This document shows, piece after piece, positions 24,530-37,199 of a stretch of DNA of 64,000 nt. Position 1 is the first letter of the stretch. Each line of letters starts with the position of its first letter. Source of the stretch: Pisolithus tinctorius. Taxonomy: Eukaryota > Basidiomycota > Agaricomycetes > Boletales > Pisolithaceae. The stretch covers positions 1 to 64,000 of the forward strand of contig JANFAH010000056.1 of assembly GCA_024663395.1 (NCBI GenBank), written 5' to 3'. The notes under the pieces are model-generated. The model was not told where the DNA came from. It saw nothing but the letters and a program-made list of their open reading frames with translations, and made no database searches. The translations under genes and the position numbers were made by a program.

Positions 24530-26156
24530 ATGGTGTCCTCCGCCGTAAAAATTTACCTCATTGCGGTCCATACTTCAATAGCAGGTATGCTATGGGGACT
24601 AGACACAGGTAAACATTTCTCGAAGATAGCAGTATTGTCCTCAGTCATGCGCCATGTCAGGTTCAATTGGTGCTATCACTCAGATGGCGCAATTTGACGA
24701 GTCTATCGGTCGCCTCCCAACAGGAACGCTGGGCATATACGTTTCTTGCATCCTGCTCTCTGCATCGATATCATCCCTGTGCAGTGGTTACGTCGCTGAT
24801 CTCCTATCTCGCAAGTATGCCATCATGACCGGCGGGCTCATTTTTGCAATTGGGGCTATCCTATCGGCCTCTGCGACTACCTACCCCATGCTGCTCTGTG
24901 CCCGCTTGATTACCGGAGTCGGCCAAGGCCAGAGCATATCCGTAGTTACCATATATCTCTGTGAATTGGCGCCCCACAGGATTCGCGGCACTGTAGCCAC
25001 TATGTTACAGATGCTCATCACTGTGGGGATCGCCGCCGGGTTCTTCATCGCGTATGGTTCGTCACGACTTCACGGCAGCCTTGCTTGGCGTACTCCTTTT
25101 ATCGTCGAAGCGGCTCATGGGATCATTCTTGCATCCGGGATGCTCTTCGTACCATACTCACCGCGATGGCTGGTGCAACGGGGTCGCTTCGACGAAGCAA
25201 AGTCTGTGCTTCAAAAATATAGGGACTCAGAGGATGTCGAGGATGAACTCCTGAGCATCAGGGGAAGCCTTGAAGACCGAAGCACGCCGCAAGCATCGTT
25301 CAGTGAGGTTTTCGCGAAGAGGTATATCAGACGGAGCGCCCTTGGTATCTTTATCATGGCTTTCATGATGTTGTCTGGGGTAAAAATTATTCCTCTAGTG
25401 TTTGCGCTCGCTCATTTCCACCGCAGGTTGATACTGTACTGTATTATGCGCCAATTCTGTTCGCTCAAGCAGGTTTCCCATCTCAACGCGCATCCTTCCT
25501 CGCGTCCGGCGTATCTGGTATTGTCAATTTACTGTGTACCATCCCGGCCCAATTATGGGTGGACAAATGGGGTCGTAAAATTCCCCTCATCGGTGGAGGT
25601 ATGGCAATGTCTGTTTGTTACCTGGGCATCGGCACCCTCTACGCGATTTATGGTGAAAAAGTCAACGGTGAGATTCGTATCAACGGGAAAGCTCCGCAAT
25701 GGGCCGCTATCGCCTTAATCTACATATTCATCGGCAACTTCGCCTGGTCGTGGGCTGTGGTCAGTGTCCTTTCCTCAGTGACAGACCTCTTTTTCAACGC
25801 AGAAAGCAGGTCATCAAAATATACGCCTGTGAGATTATGCCGACGCGTCTTCGTGCGAAAGCCTGCGCTATCCAGCAGGTGGGTTGGACGTTCATGGATA
25901 TAGGCCCAGGCTAACCAATGCGGACATCCAGCTTGCGAATTGGATGGTGAACTTCACCGTCACCCTTACTGCTCCTATGTTCCTCCGTGCCTCCCCCAGT
26001 GGTCCATATTTCTTGTTTTGTTCTGCGACATTTTTTACAAGTGTTGTCTGTTACCTATTCATGCCCGAAACGAAGGAGAAAAGCCTAGAAGAAATCGAGG
26101 AGTTGTTCGAAAAGAAAACGGGATCTTCTGAATCACAGCTCAACACCAAATTGTAG
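24530..26156 (+). CDS. MFS sugar transporter (sugar porter family)
   Basis: Plasma-membrane major facilitator, probably a hexose or disaccharide:H+ symporter; substrate unknown. The ATG at 24530 gives MVSSAVKIYLIAVHTSIAGM; exon 1 ends at about 24609 (LWGLDTG) and exon 2 opens SIGAITQMAQF. Motifs: GYVADLLSRKYAI (loop 2-3 signature), RLITGVGQGQS, ELAPHRIRGTVATMLQ, YSPRWLVQRGRFDEA (PESPRWL-like, with Tyr for Glu), YYAPILFAQAG, DKWGRKIPL, EIMPTRLRAKACAIQQLANW and the C-terminal FMPETKEKSLEEIEELF. Introns fall near 24.63, 25.40, 25.78 and 25.90 kb, the last between IQQ and LANW. All joins keep frame. The predicted protein is about 490 residues, a normal length. Confidence 0.92.
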
Positions 26157-26772
26157 TGTAGCACTTTTTGTTTCCTCAGACACCAAGTATTGACTTAACT
26201 GGATGGTTATACCTCTGTGTAGGTTTGCTATAGATATTGGTTAGGAAGGGATGGGTACTGTTACTAGCTATGTGACAATCGCACGTCCGAAACAACGTCG
26301 AACAGTGATTACTGTCCATAGTATTACGGCTCTCACCGACGCTTTGCATAGACAGGATTTGTAGAAGGGGCCAATGTAACATTCTGGTTCTCACCTGAAC
26401 ATCTTAGGGCATCTAGCATTGAACTAGAGGTCCAAGTGGGGCTGCGGACTGAGGTCATTATCATGCGTTCTTACCTTCCCGGTGACCCAGTGAGTCCTGG
26501 GCTTAGAGTAGTAATATCAAAGCTCCGACCTCCCAAGTACATGCCTGCGGCTGTTGCCATAGCGTGTCACTAATCGAAACGTACAACCTAACATGGGGAC
26601 ACGTCGGTCTCGGCAGCTGACCAGTCATCACTTTGTGTTCAGCCACTCTCCTGCAAAATGGTACACTGCGAAATTTACTTTTCGGTGCAATGGTCAGACG
26701 AAGTGGAAGTTGTGTTGATCCTAACCAAAATAAAACCGCGGACAGTGCATGGAAGTATACACCCTGCGCACG
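26157..26772. other. Convergent intergenic region
   Basis: About 600 bp between the stops of the sugar transporter and the nucleolar GTPase. It should hold two 3' UTRs; no coding feature is seen. Confidence 0.5.
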
Positions 26773-28774
26773 TTACGTTTCCACGCCAGCAATAAATGTG
26801 TCGCCCAGACCATCAACTTCCATACCCGACTCTTGTGCATTCCGGGACCTAGCCGCTGCCCTTCTAGCCCGCTTTGCGTCTCTTTTCAACGTCTTCCTGT
26901 TTAGTGGATGACTGCGCCCGGCAGCCTCTTCGTATGCAGAAAGGTCTTTGGCTCGTCTAAACCGCTTTGGTAGACGTGTTGTGGCTGCGGAAAACGCCTG
27001 AGTTTGAGCTTGTGAAAGTCGTTCGCTTGCTGGAGAGGGAGAATGCCTCCTCTTCTGAGGTACATGGGCAGCCTCCTCAACCACCATTTCAGACCCTTCA
27101 GGGTATCCAGGGGCCATCGAAGCCTCCTCCATGTTCACCTCTCCCGCATTTGGTTGGTTATCGAAGGCGCCTGCATCCGCAGCCTCAAAAAGGCCTTCTA
27201 ACTCGAATGGCTTGGAGAATCCTGTCACGATTTTTACCAGCCCAACGTTCTCAGCTCCGGGAGCTATAACTCCATCTCCAGCGCTTGGAATCGTTGAGGG
27301 CACAGATGATGGGTGAACGTTCGGCGGAATGGAGAAGTATGGAATTTTCTGGTGATTCCAATCCATTAGGACCTGTCGAGCTGCTCCTAGGATATCAGGC
27401 GTTCCACCCTAGTCATATGTAAATATCGGCGTAGCCGTGCAGTAGATTGGAACACCTACCTTGAGTAACCGTCCACTGCTCAAGGCATGCATGGTGAGGA
27501 ATTCCAGCGTGGATGAAAACTGTGGAAGGTTATAGATTTTCCGTAATACTTCATGTTCAGTACGTGCAAGGATATCCTCCACTGTAGCCACGCCAAGTCG
27601 GCCCATGAGAAACTTACGATAGTAATGGTCACCTACCGACAGCAATGGGATCTTCGATATCTTCGACCTTGACCACATTACGGAGCAATACGCCACCCTT
27701 CTGTCGCTGGCTTGAACCGCCCTCGTGGTCATCTTCGTCAAATATGACACCAGGTGAATCAATGATCTTGATCCCACGTTCGAGCTGCACAGTTTGAAGC
27801 TCCTTCGTGTGACCAGCCTGCGCCGAAACTGCACAGACCTGACAAGGCAGAGTCGCCACTCAAAAGGAATGGTACAGTTTATGCACAAATAACTGACTTT
27901 GGATCGTTTAAGCGAGTTTATAAGGCTGCTTTTACCAACGTTGGGGAACCCAACGACACCAACTGTGGCACTCTGTGCCGCCGGTTTGTAAGACTTGAGG
28001 AGTCGTAGAAGAGCCGGGGCAGTAGCAGAGGACAAGTTAGACCTCTGATTAGATGAGGCAGAGCGGAACGGAAGGGTGGGAGTCGAGTGCCGCAGATATC
28101 GCAACCACTGTTGGGCATTTTCCCGAGGGACGAGATCTATCCAATAATTGAATCAGGCGCAGAGACTCCCAGTTGTCAGATTTTACCTATTTTGTTCAGC
28201 ACAAAAACAAGTTTTTTGCCTTCATTTTCGCGTCTTCTAACCTCTTCCTCCACAAGCTGACTCCGGCAGCCTTCTGGATCGCGGGCATCAAGGACGAGGA
28301 TAATAATGTCGCTTTCGTCCACCACCTTGTGGAGTGCGCGCACATAATGTCTCCTAATTTGCTCCTTGGTCTTTTGCGACGGTGCGGAGCCGGAAGGTTG
28401 GTTGCCTGAGTCCTGTGCGACCTCAGAGGCAAGCTTTGCTAGCGAAGTTAGCGTTGGTTCAGAAGCCATTACAGCGTCTGGATCAAGACGAATTGGAGGC
28501 GACGTCTTCGGGGAGGGAATGAGCAGTCTGCCCATTTACATATTTCAGTATACAATACCTTGTGCTTTTCCGCATTTCGAAGTTTGAGGTCAGGAAGTTT
28601 TGGAATACCAGGCTCCTTCTTTAGCTCTACATTGCACGTGAAACTGTTTTGCTCTGGACCAGTGTGCAGAGGCAAGACTTACTGCTTCGATGTGGTACAG
28701 CTGCTTTATGCGATTCTGGCATGCGGTTTAACTAGCGTCCCTTGCATTAACAGAGGCTTACTTTTCCTACCCAT
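26773..28774 (-). CDS. Nucleolar GTPase, nucleostemin/Grn1/Nug1-like (circularly permuted)
   Basis: GTPase of the YlqF/YawG class needed for 60S ribosomal subunit assembly and export. The ATG at 28774 opens MGRKSK, followed by a short basic exon (RMPESHKAAVPHRSSK) and then KKEPGIPKLPDLKLRNAEK. G motifs come in permuted order: VLDARDPEGCR and VLNKIDLVPRENA (G5/G4), then VGVVGFPNVGKSSLINSLKR (G1), the threonine-loop region near AGHTKELQ (G2), and IIDSPGVIF (G3). GGVLLRNVVKVEDIEDPIAV and VEDILARTEHEVL follow. The tail is acidic, then very basic (LNRKTLKRDAKRARRA), a nucleolar-targeting feature. About six short introns, all in frame. Confidence 0.9.
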
Positions 28775-29614
28775 CCTTGAACATTCGATGTGTGATGCTT
28801 ACAGATTGAAAGGTATGTTACAACATCTGATCGTGGAAAAGAAAACGCTTTTACGTATTTGCATTTGATAGTAACACCGTGATGCGACATACGCATACGC
28901 CCGGGCCAAGTACTGTACAATCGGTCAAAGATGCGGAGTCCGTTGTACTTGTTAAAGACCTATTCTCGCAGTGGGCCTACCAGGCAACTCATTGCCCAGG
29001 TGGTGATTGGGTTGAGCGCTCACAGGCTTCGCATGGGAGGCTCAATGTTTCTGAGCTTCCAAGCATCGTGGATACTCGATTCCCAAGCTTCAATTGAGTC
29101 GAAGCTATTCCTGCGAGTGTCTGCAGTGGCCTCATGTACATGTATTCGACGCAGAAAGAAGGACACGGGCTCCCATTGACTACCCAACGAGTTTGCCAGT
29201 CCCCTCATGCGTATATTTTGCAACCAAAAGATGCTAAGAATGCGTTCGGATCGATGCATGTGCATGTCGAGAGAATATGGCAGTCGGTCAAACTTGGTGT
29301 CGTTGACTGTGCTTGAAGCTTGGGTAGTACCTACCTCGGACCTCAAGATTTCCATGCGGGAATTGAGCATACCAGGGAAACAAGCAAAGCAGGTACTAGA
29401 CAGATTCAGAGAACGCACTGGCAGCTTGAGCCCTTCTCTGGCGCTCCACGGGCAACTTGGTGTCGATATCCCTTGCGTACGTTAGGATATTCAGGTGCAA
29501 CCTATACCCTCTGTACGTCGGAAGTAGCATCCGCGCATTTGTCGAAGCACTATAGAGAACAAGTACATAAGACACGACTCTTGGACAAGACTACCTTGAA
29601 AGCGCCTCCGTACA
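28775..29614. other. Intergenic region with one unconvincing ORF
   Basis: Lies between the GTPase start and the dihydroxyacetone kinase stop. A 132-codon minus-strand frame (29020-29418) has no recognisable motif. I see no gene here that I can support. Confidence 0.4.
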
Positions 29615-32198
29615 TCACCCGGTACAAGATTGCCTGTCCTGTACGCCCCTTACAAACCCATCCACAAGAGCTGCAAGACCCCAAGCCCCCGGGTCAGGGA
29701 ATTCCTCGGTTGCCACGCTGGCTTCGCTTTCTCCACCTCTACCGACATACGCCGCACGTCCTAACCGGGCACGCATGTGTCGCGTGGACTCTGTAGCCTC
29801 TTTCACGACACGGACAGTATACTCGAGAAGCACATTCCTGTCCGTAGCGGCGACTTGGGGTACTTCAGGTGCGCACAAGGGTGCCAGCGCATCGACGATG
29901 GTGCGATCGCCTGGCCGGGCAGGGGTATGTGCGCTGAGAGCGGAAAGTGCCTTGCGAAGAGCAGAAACCTTTACCAATGCGGGATCCGTCGACGGACTGG
30001 TGCATAGAGCCGTGGACCATGCTGCGAAGAAAATGGAGAAGACTTCAATGCGTCAGGCAATCATATACATGGCAAGTACTGTGGACAACCCACTTGCTCC
30101 GATAGTTCCCCCCATACTCTCCTCCACAAGTTCGCCAACTCTCTCCAAAAATGCGGCTGGAGACGAGGCACGAACGTTTAGTATACCTGTATCGAGGCCG
30201 GAGAGGACCGCTAGGTAACATGCGGTCGCCAAGGACGGTACATGAAGGAGAAGATAAGTTCAAATGAGAGACGAGAAACCTACACACATACATCTGGCAC
30301 CACGAGAGAACGTTTCTCCACAATCCCCATCGCCAAATGCCGTGTCAAACTTGGTCAATTCGCCCTCTGCTCCAAGTAGTGCGTTGCAAGCGCCTCGGAT
30401 ACCTCGCTCTACTTCTGAAGGGGTGAAGCCGAGGGCTTCCCAAGGCTGGGAGGTAAAGGCGACTAGAGGGTTGGAGGATGGTACGCCCGCTGAAACACGT
30501 GATATGGCCTGCAGAGTCTCTTCCGCTTCCAGCTCCTCGTCTGCGATTCTCTGTGGCTCCAGAACCCACTTCCGCGTTGCTATCCATGAATGAGCATCAG
30601 TAGGCGCATCCAAAAGTGCAAGGATGTCGATTGGTGCTTCTCCCGGAGTTTGGTCTGAGCGGAAAAGATCAGCTACCAAATGTCTGAAGGGAAAAACATC
30701 CAGGGGAAAGCGTAGTTACAACTCACCATTGACGAGTGCGTGGACACGCGTGACGTTGACGAGTGATATCGAGAAACCAGGGGCGTTTAATGAAGTCATG
30801 AAAGGTGCGCTGTAGGTGCGCACTGCGAATATGCCATGCGTTGCTAGCGAAGGGGATTAACGATTTACGATGTCAGATGATCACCAGTGCAGAAGGTAGG
30901 GCATCAGGCATATCATACACACCAAGTTCATCCCTGACCATCTCCAAGATAGCGCCCATTTCGAGCTGGGAGATACCTCCAAGATTGTTAAGGAATAATA
31001 TTGTTGCATCACCAGGCCGAATCCACTCCTCCGCAGGATCGAAAACGGCTGCCAGGTAATTGTAGAAGGATCATGAGCTCAGCCACACTTGCAAGGCAGT
31101 GGCCCCAGACAGGTAACGCTTACCTCCATTTCTACTGACCTCGGATCCCATCCATCCGCTCCCTGATGAGCGAATCATTTTAATCATTTCAGAAACAAGC
31201 CATGTAGGTGAAGAAAGTGGTGCACGCCGCACGCCAGGCTCGTTGTGTAGACCCAGACCAAGCTCAATAAGTCCGGGTTCAATTATTTCTGTGCCTAAAA
31301 AATATCCACGTCAAAAGGTTGAGGTGTAATGGTACGACTTAGACAAAACACATCGTGCACACCAGAATGTGCGTTTCTCCCAGGAACGTGACAATGCCCA
31401 AGGGCTGCGCCTATGCTGCGCAAGTTTGCGACGAGTGCATCACCGAGCCTTTTAGCACGCACGAAAGTAGGTTGCTGAGATTCAGTCGAGACTGGGGGAT
31501 GGGCTAATAAGCAACCTTCCGCCTACCCACAGGATTGACTCAGTTACCCACTTCCCTTTGCACCGAATGTAGTGTACGCTCCGAGCACCTTACAGACGAG
31601 AATGTTCCCAGCTAGGCCGCGTGGACCTACTATAGGTTGCTCCTGACCATCGTTTGTCGCCGCCTGTGGAAGAAGGGAAACGTCATCTGCATTTAATACG
31701 CTTGCGATGTTCAGATTCGGGTATCTAGCGCGGGCACGTTCGATGGCCAACCCGAAATTCAAACGGTCACCTGCGTAGTTGTTTATGATAACGAGAACAT
31801 CTCTGGGTCGGGCGGTTTTAGGATCTGAAGGAGGAGGAAGACCTGCGAATGCGGCAAGCAAGATGGCGTTGAGGATCTGCTTTGCACTGGGGCTGGCGAA
31901 TATATCGCCCGATACTGAGGCAGTGAGCATGCCGCGTCCGGTGAACCCAGCATGGGCAGGTTCGTGACCTGCTCCACCTCCAGAGACAACAGCAATGTGG
32001 ACGGAAGGATCCGGACGCGCGGTGTATACAGTTCGAGAAGACGGATGGCTGGATGGAGAACGTCAGGACTCAAGGTCAGATGGGTGAATCGGACACTGAT
32101 TTTACACACAGACGAAGCGTTGGATTCAAAGCGACGGAACCCTTGAGAGATGCAAGTACAAGCCCATCGGGAGAGGAGAAGACGTGCTTATCCGCCAT
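29615..32198 (-). CDS. DAK: Dihydroxyacetone kinase (fused DhaK-DhaL, ATP dependent)
   Basis: Phosphorylates dihydroxyacetone to DHAP in the cytosol, in glycerol or methanol assimilation and DHA detoxification. The ATG at 32198 opens MADKHVFSSPDGLVL; intron 1 is spliced to give LRLHPSSRTVYTARPDPS. The DhaK domain shows VVSGGGAGHEPAHAGFTGRG, INNYAGDRLNFGLA, VGPRGLAGNILVCKVLGA and the substrate-binding His in GLGLHNEPGVRR. The DhaL domain shows FDTAFGDGDCGETFSRGA, the nucleotide/Mg2+ Asp cluster, and GDRTIVDALAPL. About eight short introns. The protein, near 590-610 residues, ends VRGVQDRQSCTG, in line with yeast Dak1/Dak2. Reads intact. Confidence 0.92.
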
Positions 32199-32292
32199 GG
32201 CTCACGATTGTTGGCGTTGAATGTAGTGAGATAAGATAACATTCAGTTAGCATCATAATGGAGCTCGAAAAGCGCCCGCTGTATATAGTTAC

Positions 32293-33073
32293 TTAGTTCA
32301 TGGCGGATGCATAGTTGGGAGGAAACGATTGTCTTTCGTCGAGTCTGGTGTTTTCCCAGGGCAGACCCCGATCGATGGATCGTGTGTACCACAAAACCAG
32401 TAATGACGTCAAGGTCGGGATTTCTTCCTCTGCACACCAATAGCCTGGAGGCCGCACATACTGTACTATATCAAAGCCCTCCGGGCGCTCCTGGACGCAT
32501 TTGGAAAAAGCACGCAGCAAATTTTTATCTATGTAGGATGATAGATAATGTATCTGTGGTTTGGTCAGTTGTGCTAAGTTTGGTCTCAGCAGGACACACG
32601 AGCAATCTTCAATGATGTGGAGGATTGGCGGCACACATAATGACGTAGACCTGCAGACTTGTCCTCCGAGTGTCCAGACAGCGTCGACGATACCCAAGGG
32701 ATAGAATGTTGCTATGGGGTCTGCACTGTGGTGGGGAACAGTAGCGAAGTTAAGCGACAACCACCCCCGATCATTGAGGCCTTTGAGGGAGCGGACTTGG
32801 GTTTCACACAGCTCTAGCATCTGTGACACTGCTCTCTAGCGAAGTAGCTGCTTGCAGTATAGGGGCAAGGCATCTCCCTCGCCAGGCATGTTTTAACTGT
32901 CGAAAGACATATAATAGCGTCATACAAGTAGCAGTACATTCATGACCACGGAGGGCACCCACACACACCTGACAGCGTAGGCAATCATACAAAATCACGT
33001 TGTGGTGGTCCACGACCAGGTCGTCTGCATGACATTCCATGACATAACGGTTGCAAAATTCCAACGTGTCCAA
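32293..33073 (-). CDS. Unrecognised protein, probably multi-exon and possibly damaged
   Basis: Function not recognised. An exon-like frame around TLEFCNRYVMECHADDLVVD, rich in Cys and His, is followed after a GT-AG intron by LKHAWRGRCLAPILQAATSL. It then shifts frame into MLELCETQVRSLKGLNDRGW and continues through FYPLGIVDAVWTLGGQVC to PEGFDIVQYVRPPGYWC, ending NYASAMN. The shift near 32825 (GAGAGCAGTG) has no nearby intron, so an indel is likely. Protein-like composition over 250 residues suggests a real gene or a young pseudogene. It could be the 3' part of the GH3-like gene directly upstream, but nothing in it resembles the GH3 C-terminal domain. Confidence 0.4.
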
Positions 33074-33194
33074 TTTTTCCCTTCTAAGTCCACGTGACCG
33101 GAGTTAACAGTCCTAAAGCCCTGAATGATCGTTGGCGACGAAGAGTTTACAGACCTGGCCTGACGGCGTCCAGGAACAATTGCCAACTGGTAGG

Positions 33195-34112
33195 GAAATG
33201 ACTACTTTAAGGTATTTACGGACGTCTTTGATCCCATCCCAGGGGGAAGTTCACCTGTCTCAATGAAAGCAACCAGGGTTTCCCACTCTTCTTCCATATA
33301 CCGTATCATATCGACTGCGGACATAGTAAACACCATAAATATCGTCTCAACCTTGCTATGCGCGAGTGCAAAGAGTGTGCGTGAGTAGGAATGTGCGATA
33401 CTCGCGGATGAAACCGACAGCAACCGGAGAGGTGGCCCACTCTCCTGCTGAACGACAGTATCATGGTAAAATGAAAACATCCGAGCTTGGAGTGACGAGA
33501 CATACCCGCTAACATGATATTCAAGTGATCATTTTCCACTTTCAAACCATTCCGCAGACGGACCATTTCAGAAGACCCCATAGCAGCAGGGATTGTCCTA
33601 ATGATGTCTCCATTGCGATTTTGGATTTTCACTAACTGATGGTAATGGAGAGAAAAGGTCCAGAAGATCTCTCCTCCGTTACCACCGCCATAGCGCATTG
33701 AGCCTTCATGTAGGTACTGGCAGAAAAACTTTGGCTTTGGACTCGAGGTCGAGCTCGCGACCGCTATGTGGTAAGGCAAACCGGGCGAGAACATATCTCG
33801 AACATCGTCCTCCTGACAAGTTTCCGAAAGGATTTTGGCCACGAAGGGCTCATAAGAGTTGTAGGTCGTTAACGGGATTGTAGTGCAAAAAGTATCCAGA
33901 AGGATATCATCCGAAATGTCGACGTTATCCTCCCTCCCAAAATTGCATATCGCACTGTGAAATGCCGCAAAGGCAGGAGATTCGGAAAAGCAATGGGTGT
34001 GTTTATTCTTCTTGATGACAGCTAGCATTGTAGCACCTACGCGATCCTCGAGTACACCGACAAGGTCAGGGGACAAGACATGGACGGGGCGGGGAACCTG
34101 GGAGGGAGACAT
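33195..34112 (-). pseudogene. GH3-like acyl-adenylating enzyme, N-terminal half, apparently truncated
   Basis: Plant GH3 proteins conjugate amino acids to acyl acids through adenylates; fungal members are of unknown role. The ATG at 34112 opens MSPSQVPRPVHVLSPDLVGV. Family-like stretches: IPLTTYNSYEPFVAKILSE, then the Ser/Thr-rich ATP-binding loop AVASSTSSPKPKFFCQY, then NIMLAG joined by splicing (intron about 33430-33512) to SRTLFALAHSKVETIF and DMIRYMEEEWETLVAFIE. After GELPP the frame is lost at a run of five C near 33241; the other frame continues WDGIKDVRKYL as the family would. Beyond about 33200 no GH3 C-terminal half is found. Assignment comes from remembered family patterns, so moderate confidence. 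Confidence 0.5.
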
Positions 34113-35156
34113 TGCGGACAGGCAGCTTGCCTGAAACCAACATACATACCAGTATTAGAACTGAACACATGTGCTGTCAATGGCACTGCGAAACCTCCGA
34201 GGGATGCAAAAACATGATGCAAGAGCGATGGGCATACCCCCATTCGCTGAATACCACCAGGAGAATTTAGACGTCACTAAGGTTGAGTTTGACCATATCT
34301 ACACCTCGGGTGAGTTCAGGCGTCACCTCGCGAAGTACATACGCACCAACCAGATCTAGGCATGTATTGACCCAGGAATCTCTGTTCACCGGGCAGTCTG
34401 TGCTATCGCAAGCTTGTAATGAAAAGAAAGAAACCTCTCCAAAGGCACGTGGAGCTCCTGCTCGGGCTGCTGCCGAGTTTGATCCTGTAATCAGCCGCAT
34501 GAGCACCCATCGTTCGAGATTGCATATTGAATATCGACCATTCCTTGCCAGGTGTCAAATATGGGCTGTATCGTGCCTGTCAAGCACCAAATTCATCAGA
34601 CCAGAACTGAGCTCCGTAACTTGAACCTGTGTTGGTTCTAGTCCGGCGCAAACACATTCAGAAATCGGGCCCGTTTGGGGCATATCATCTTCACCTTCAC
34701 AGTCGGTGGCGCCCACAACTACATATAACCTTGGTGACCCTGGTGGACTGTGGTGCCAGCTTGCAGGGAATTGGGAGACACCCCGGCCAAAGCGTCACAT
34801 ACCTCGAGTTGATCCGTATGATTCGGAGGTACAGTTTACGGCATAGAGGGTTGAAACAGCGTATCCATATAATACTGCTTGCTATGGGGTTTACCCCTGT
34901 TGGAGTATGTGTGCTTCTCAATCGACCTCAATACAGTGATTGCCCACATCTCGGAGACGGACCCTTTGCATTTTGTACCACTATTAGTAAACTGTCGCAG
35001 AAACCACTCTCCTTCTCATATTTGAAATAGTCCGACACATTAGGTAGGGAAAGGCAAATAAGAAAGTAGGTACCACAGTATAGAAAGGGTATCTCATATA
35101 CATATGTACGTATGCATACCATCTTGTGAACCGATTGCGAAAGTCACATCTGCAGA
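34113..35156. other. Intergenic region, no gene recognised
   Basis: About 1 kb between the GH3-like gene start and the next stop codon. A minus frame at 34267-34506 (with SLQACDSTDCPVNRDSW) and plus frames near 34.7 kb lack supporting exons or motifs. Confidence 0.4.
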
Positions 35157-37199
35157 TCATATGGTATATGGATCCACTCGACGTATGCACCTCGGTTGCG
35201 GCCTCTCCCAGTCCTCTGCAGGCTCGCCGTGGGGTGGTCGGCCCCCTCGAGGTGGCCGGGTCGGGATAGGCTCCTCACCCACCGGTGGCTGTGAAGGTGA
35301 AGGCGAGCGAGGATCTCCATTCTCGGGGTGCCGGGGTCGAGGCCCGTGAGGCATCGGGAAACCGACTGGCCAGGTGGTGAGGTAACACATTTCCTGGTGG
35401 TGGTGATGGGTCAGTTCATGTGCATACTTGAATGCATCGTCGTGAATGAATACCTCTGGACCACATGCGGGCCGACACTTCACCCACGCATTCCAGTCCA
35501 ACCACGCCATCAACTCATCGATGTCTTTCTTCCATATCTTCATCATGTTTTCGATCGCATGCACGTCCCGCTCATTGTCTGTACCCATAAATTGATCCAC
35601 ACCCGCTAAAACTCCTAGCCCCCACATCTTTGTCACGACGCGACAAATCTCCCGCGTCGTATCGTGCACGGCATTCAATAACAGCTTTTCCGAAGACGTC
35701 ATGGCGCCACCCTTTAACATGCCTGTATGCATCGTCGCGCACAATCTATACGCTGGGCGGGCCCAGTCCAGCATATCCAACCCCGCTTCCTTGGTCTTCG
35801 AAAGAGTCGAAGGTGGTGCAACATCGACAAGGATATAAGGCGCCAGCATGTTCCCTAGCTGCACCTGCGTCTTCATGGCGGTGTCCGTAATATTATCGGA
35901 GTCGCCGGAGTCCGGGCCTGTCGAATTGAGGAGGTAATGGACGAACTCGAGACGTCCCGAATATCGATCAACGACCACCCGGATCAAAGCAAGCCAATCA
36001 ATGCCACTACCAGACCGATATGCTGGTCTAGAGAGGACCTCTCCCAGACGAGCTCTTGCCTGTGCGACGTCCTCATCAGATATATTCAATAAACGGTGGG
36101 TCCATCTTTCCGTCTCAAATCGAGCAGGGACCAAAGACGGCACAAGTTCCGTATCGTAGAAAGAAACGAGGCCGGATAAATCAAGCTGGACACGTGTCTC
36201 TCCTGGATAGCGGTTGTGCTGTGATCCGGCATATATTGCTTCAAACATACGGGAGGCTTTCGGATTTGTTCCGGGTTTTGCAAGGGTCAGGGAGGAGACA
36301 ACACGGACGCTGGATGTGAAGTTGCAGAGCATGACTTCGCTGGTGTAACCGTCAGGAACACATAGCACGAAGTGGAAACCGTGACTACTGACAAGTCCAT
36401 TTCCATCCTGTAATGCAAGTCAACTCACGAAACAGGGTGTATGACGTACGAATGTTTACCTTACAAACCCGTCGACGTCATATTCTCTACCCCATTCACA
36501 CAAGGCTTCGATCCTGTCCCGCTCTTCATATGCCCAATCCGGCTGGACTTTTCCCCACGCAATGATATCCTGGGTGTCCATCATCCCAGATGGGCCCTTG
36601 GCAGCACTGCTTCCATCGAAATATACGACTTTGAGAGGCCGCGTTGTCATGAGAGTGAGGTGCCAGCACCCATCCTCTCCATTGGTATTCCTACAGAACA
36701 AAATGGAGTGCTCCGGGTCGGTTGCGGTCCATTCTGGGCCGGGTGGAAGGCCGGAGTGCCAGGTTCCATGGTATAAGAGTGTTCCAGGCGGTACGCTCCC
36801 CGGCACGATATTATGACCTACAGTCGAAAGGGGTTGGATCAATGGTACAAGCAGATGTAGCAGCAGTATCCTCCACTTACCATTGCGCATGCGTGTATTT
36901 GGCCAGTGTTGGAGGAATGAATTAACGGTCTCAAATACGAGGTGAGCTGTCGAATTCACATTCGGAGGATCATCTAGTCGCCATTTCATCATGAGGGCAT
37001 CATCGTAATCGTCGCCAACGTGAAGGCTGGCAGCTGCGTAATGAGGTTTATCAAAGGACAATAACCGCTCATCACCTAGCACTTCACCAGTGCCGCCTCC
37101 GTCATGTTGAGGACCGACGTGAGACGCTAGTGGTACCTGGACAGCATGACATAGGGCGCCAAAACCCGCTAATGTGCACCAGACGGCATTCTGTAACAT
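35157..37199 (-). CDS. Secreted basidiomycete protein of unknown function with ART-like LYHGT motif
   Basis: The ATG at 37199 gives MLQNAVWCTLAGFGALCHAVQVPLAS, a good signal peptide. An intron (about 36818-36882) and another near 36.4 kb split three exons, all in frame; the protein is near 640 residues. The second exon holds PPGTLLYHGTWHSGLPPGPE, then DPEHSILFCRN, GCWHLTLMTTRPLKVVYFDG and MDTQDIIAWG, a pattern I know from many mushroom proteins without assigned function. The third exon is largely helical and ends in a Pro/Arg/Gly-rich tail. LYHGT followed by hydrophobic strands resembles the first strand of H-Y-E/Q type ADP-ribosyltransferases, but the matching Tyr and Glu cannot be placed with confidence. 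An extracellular role is inferred from the signal peptide only. Confidence 0.7.
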
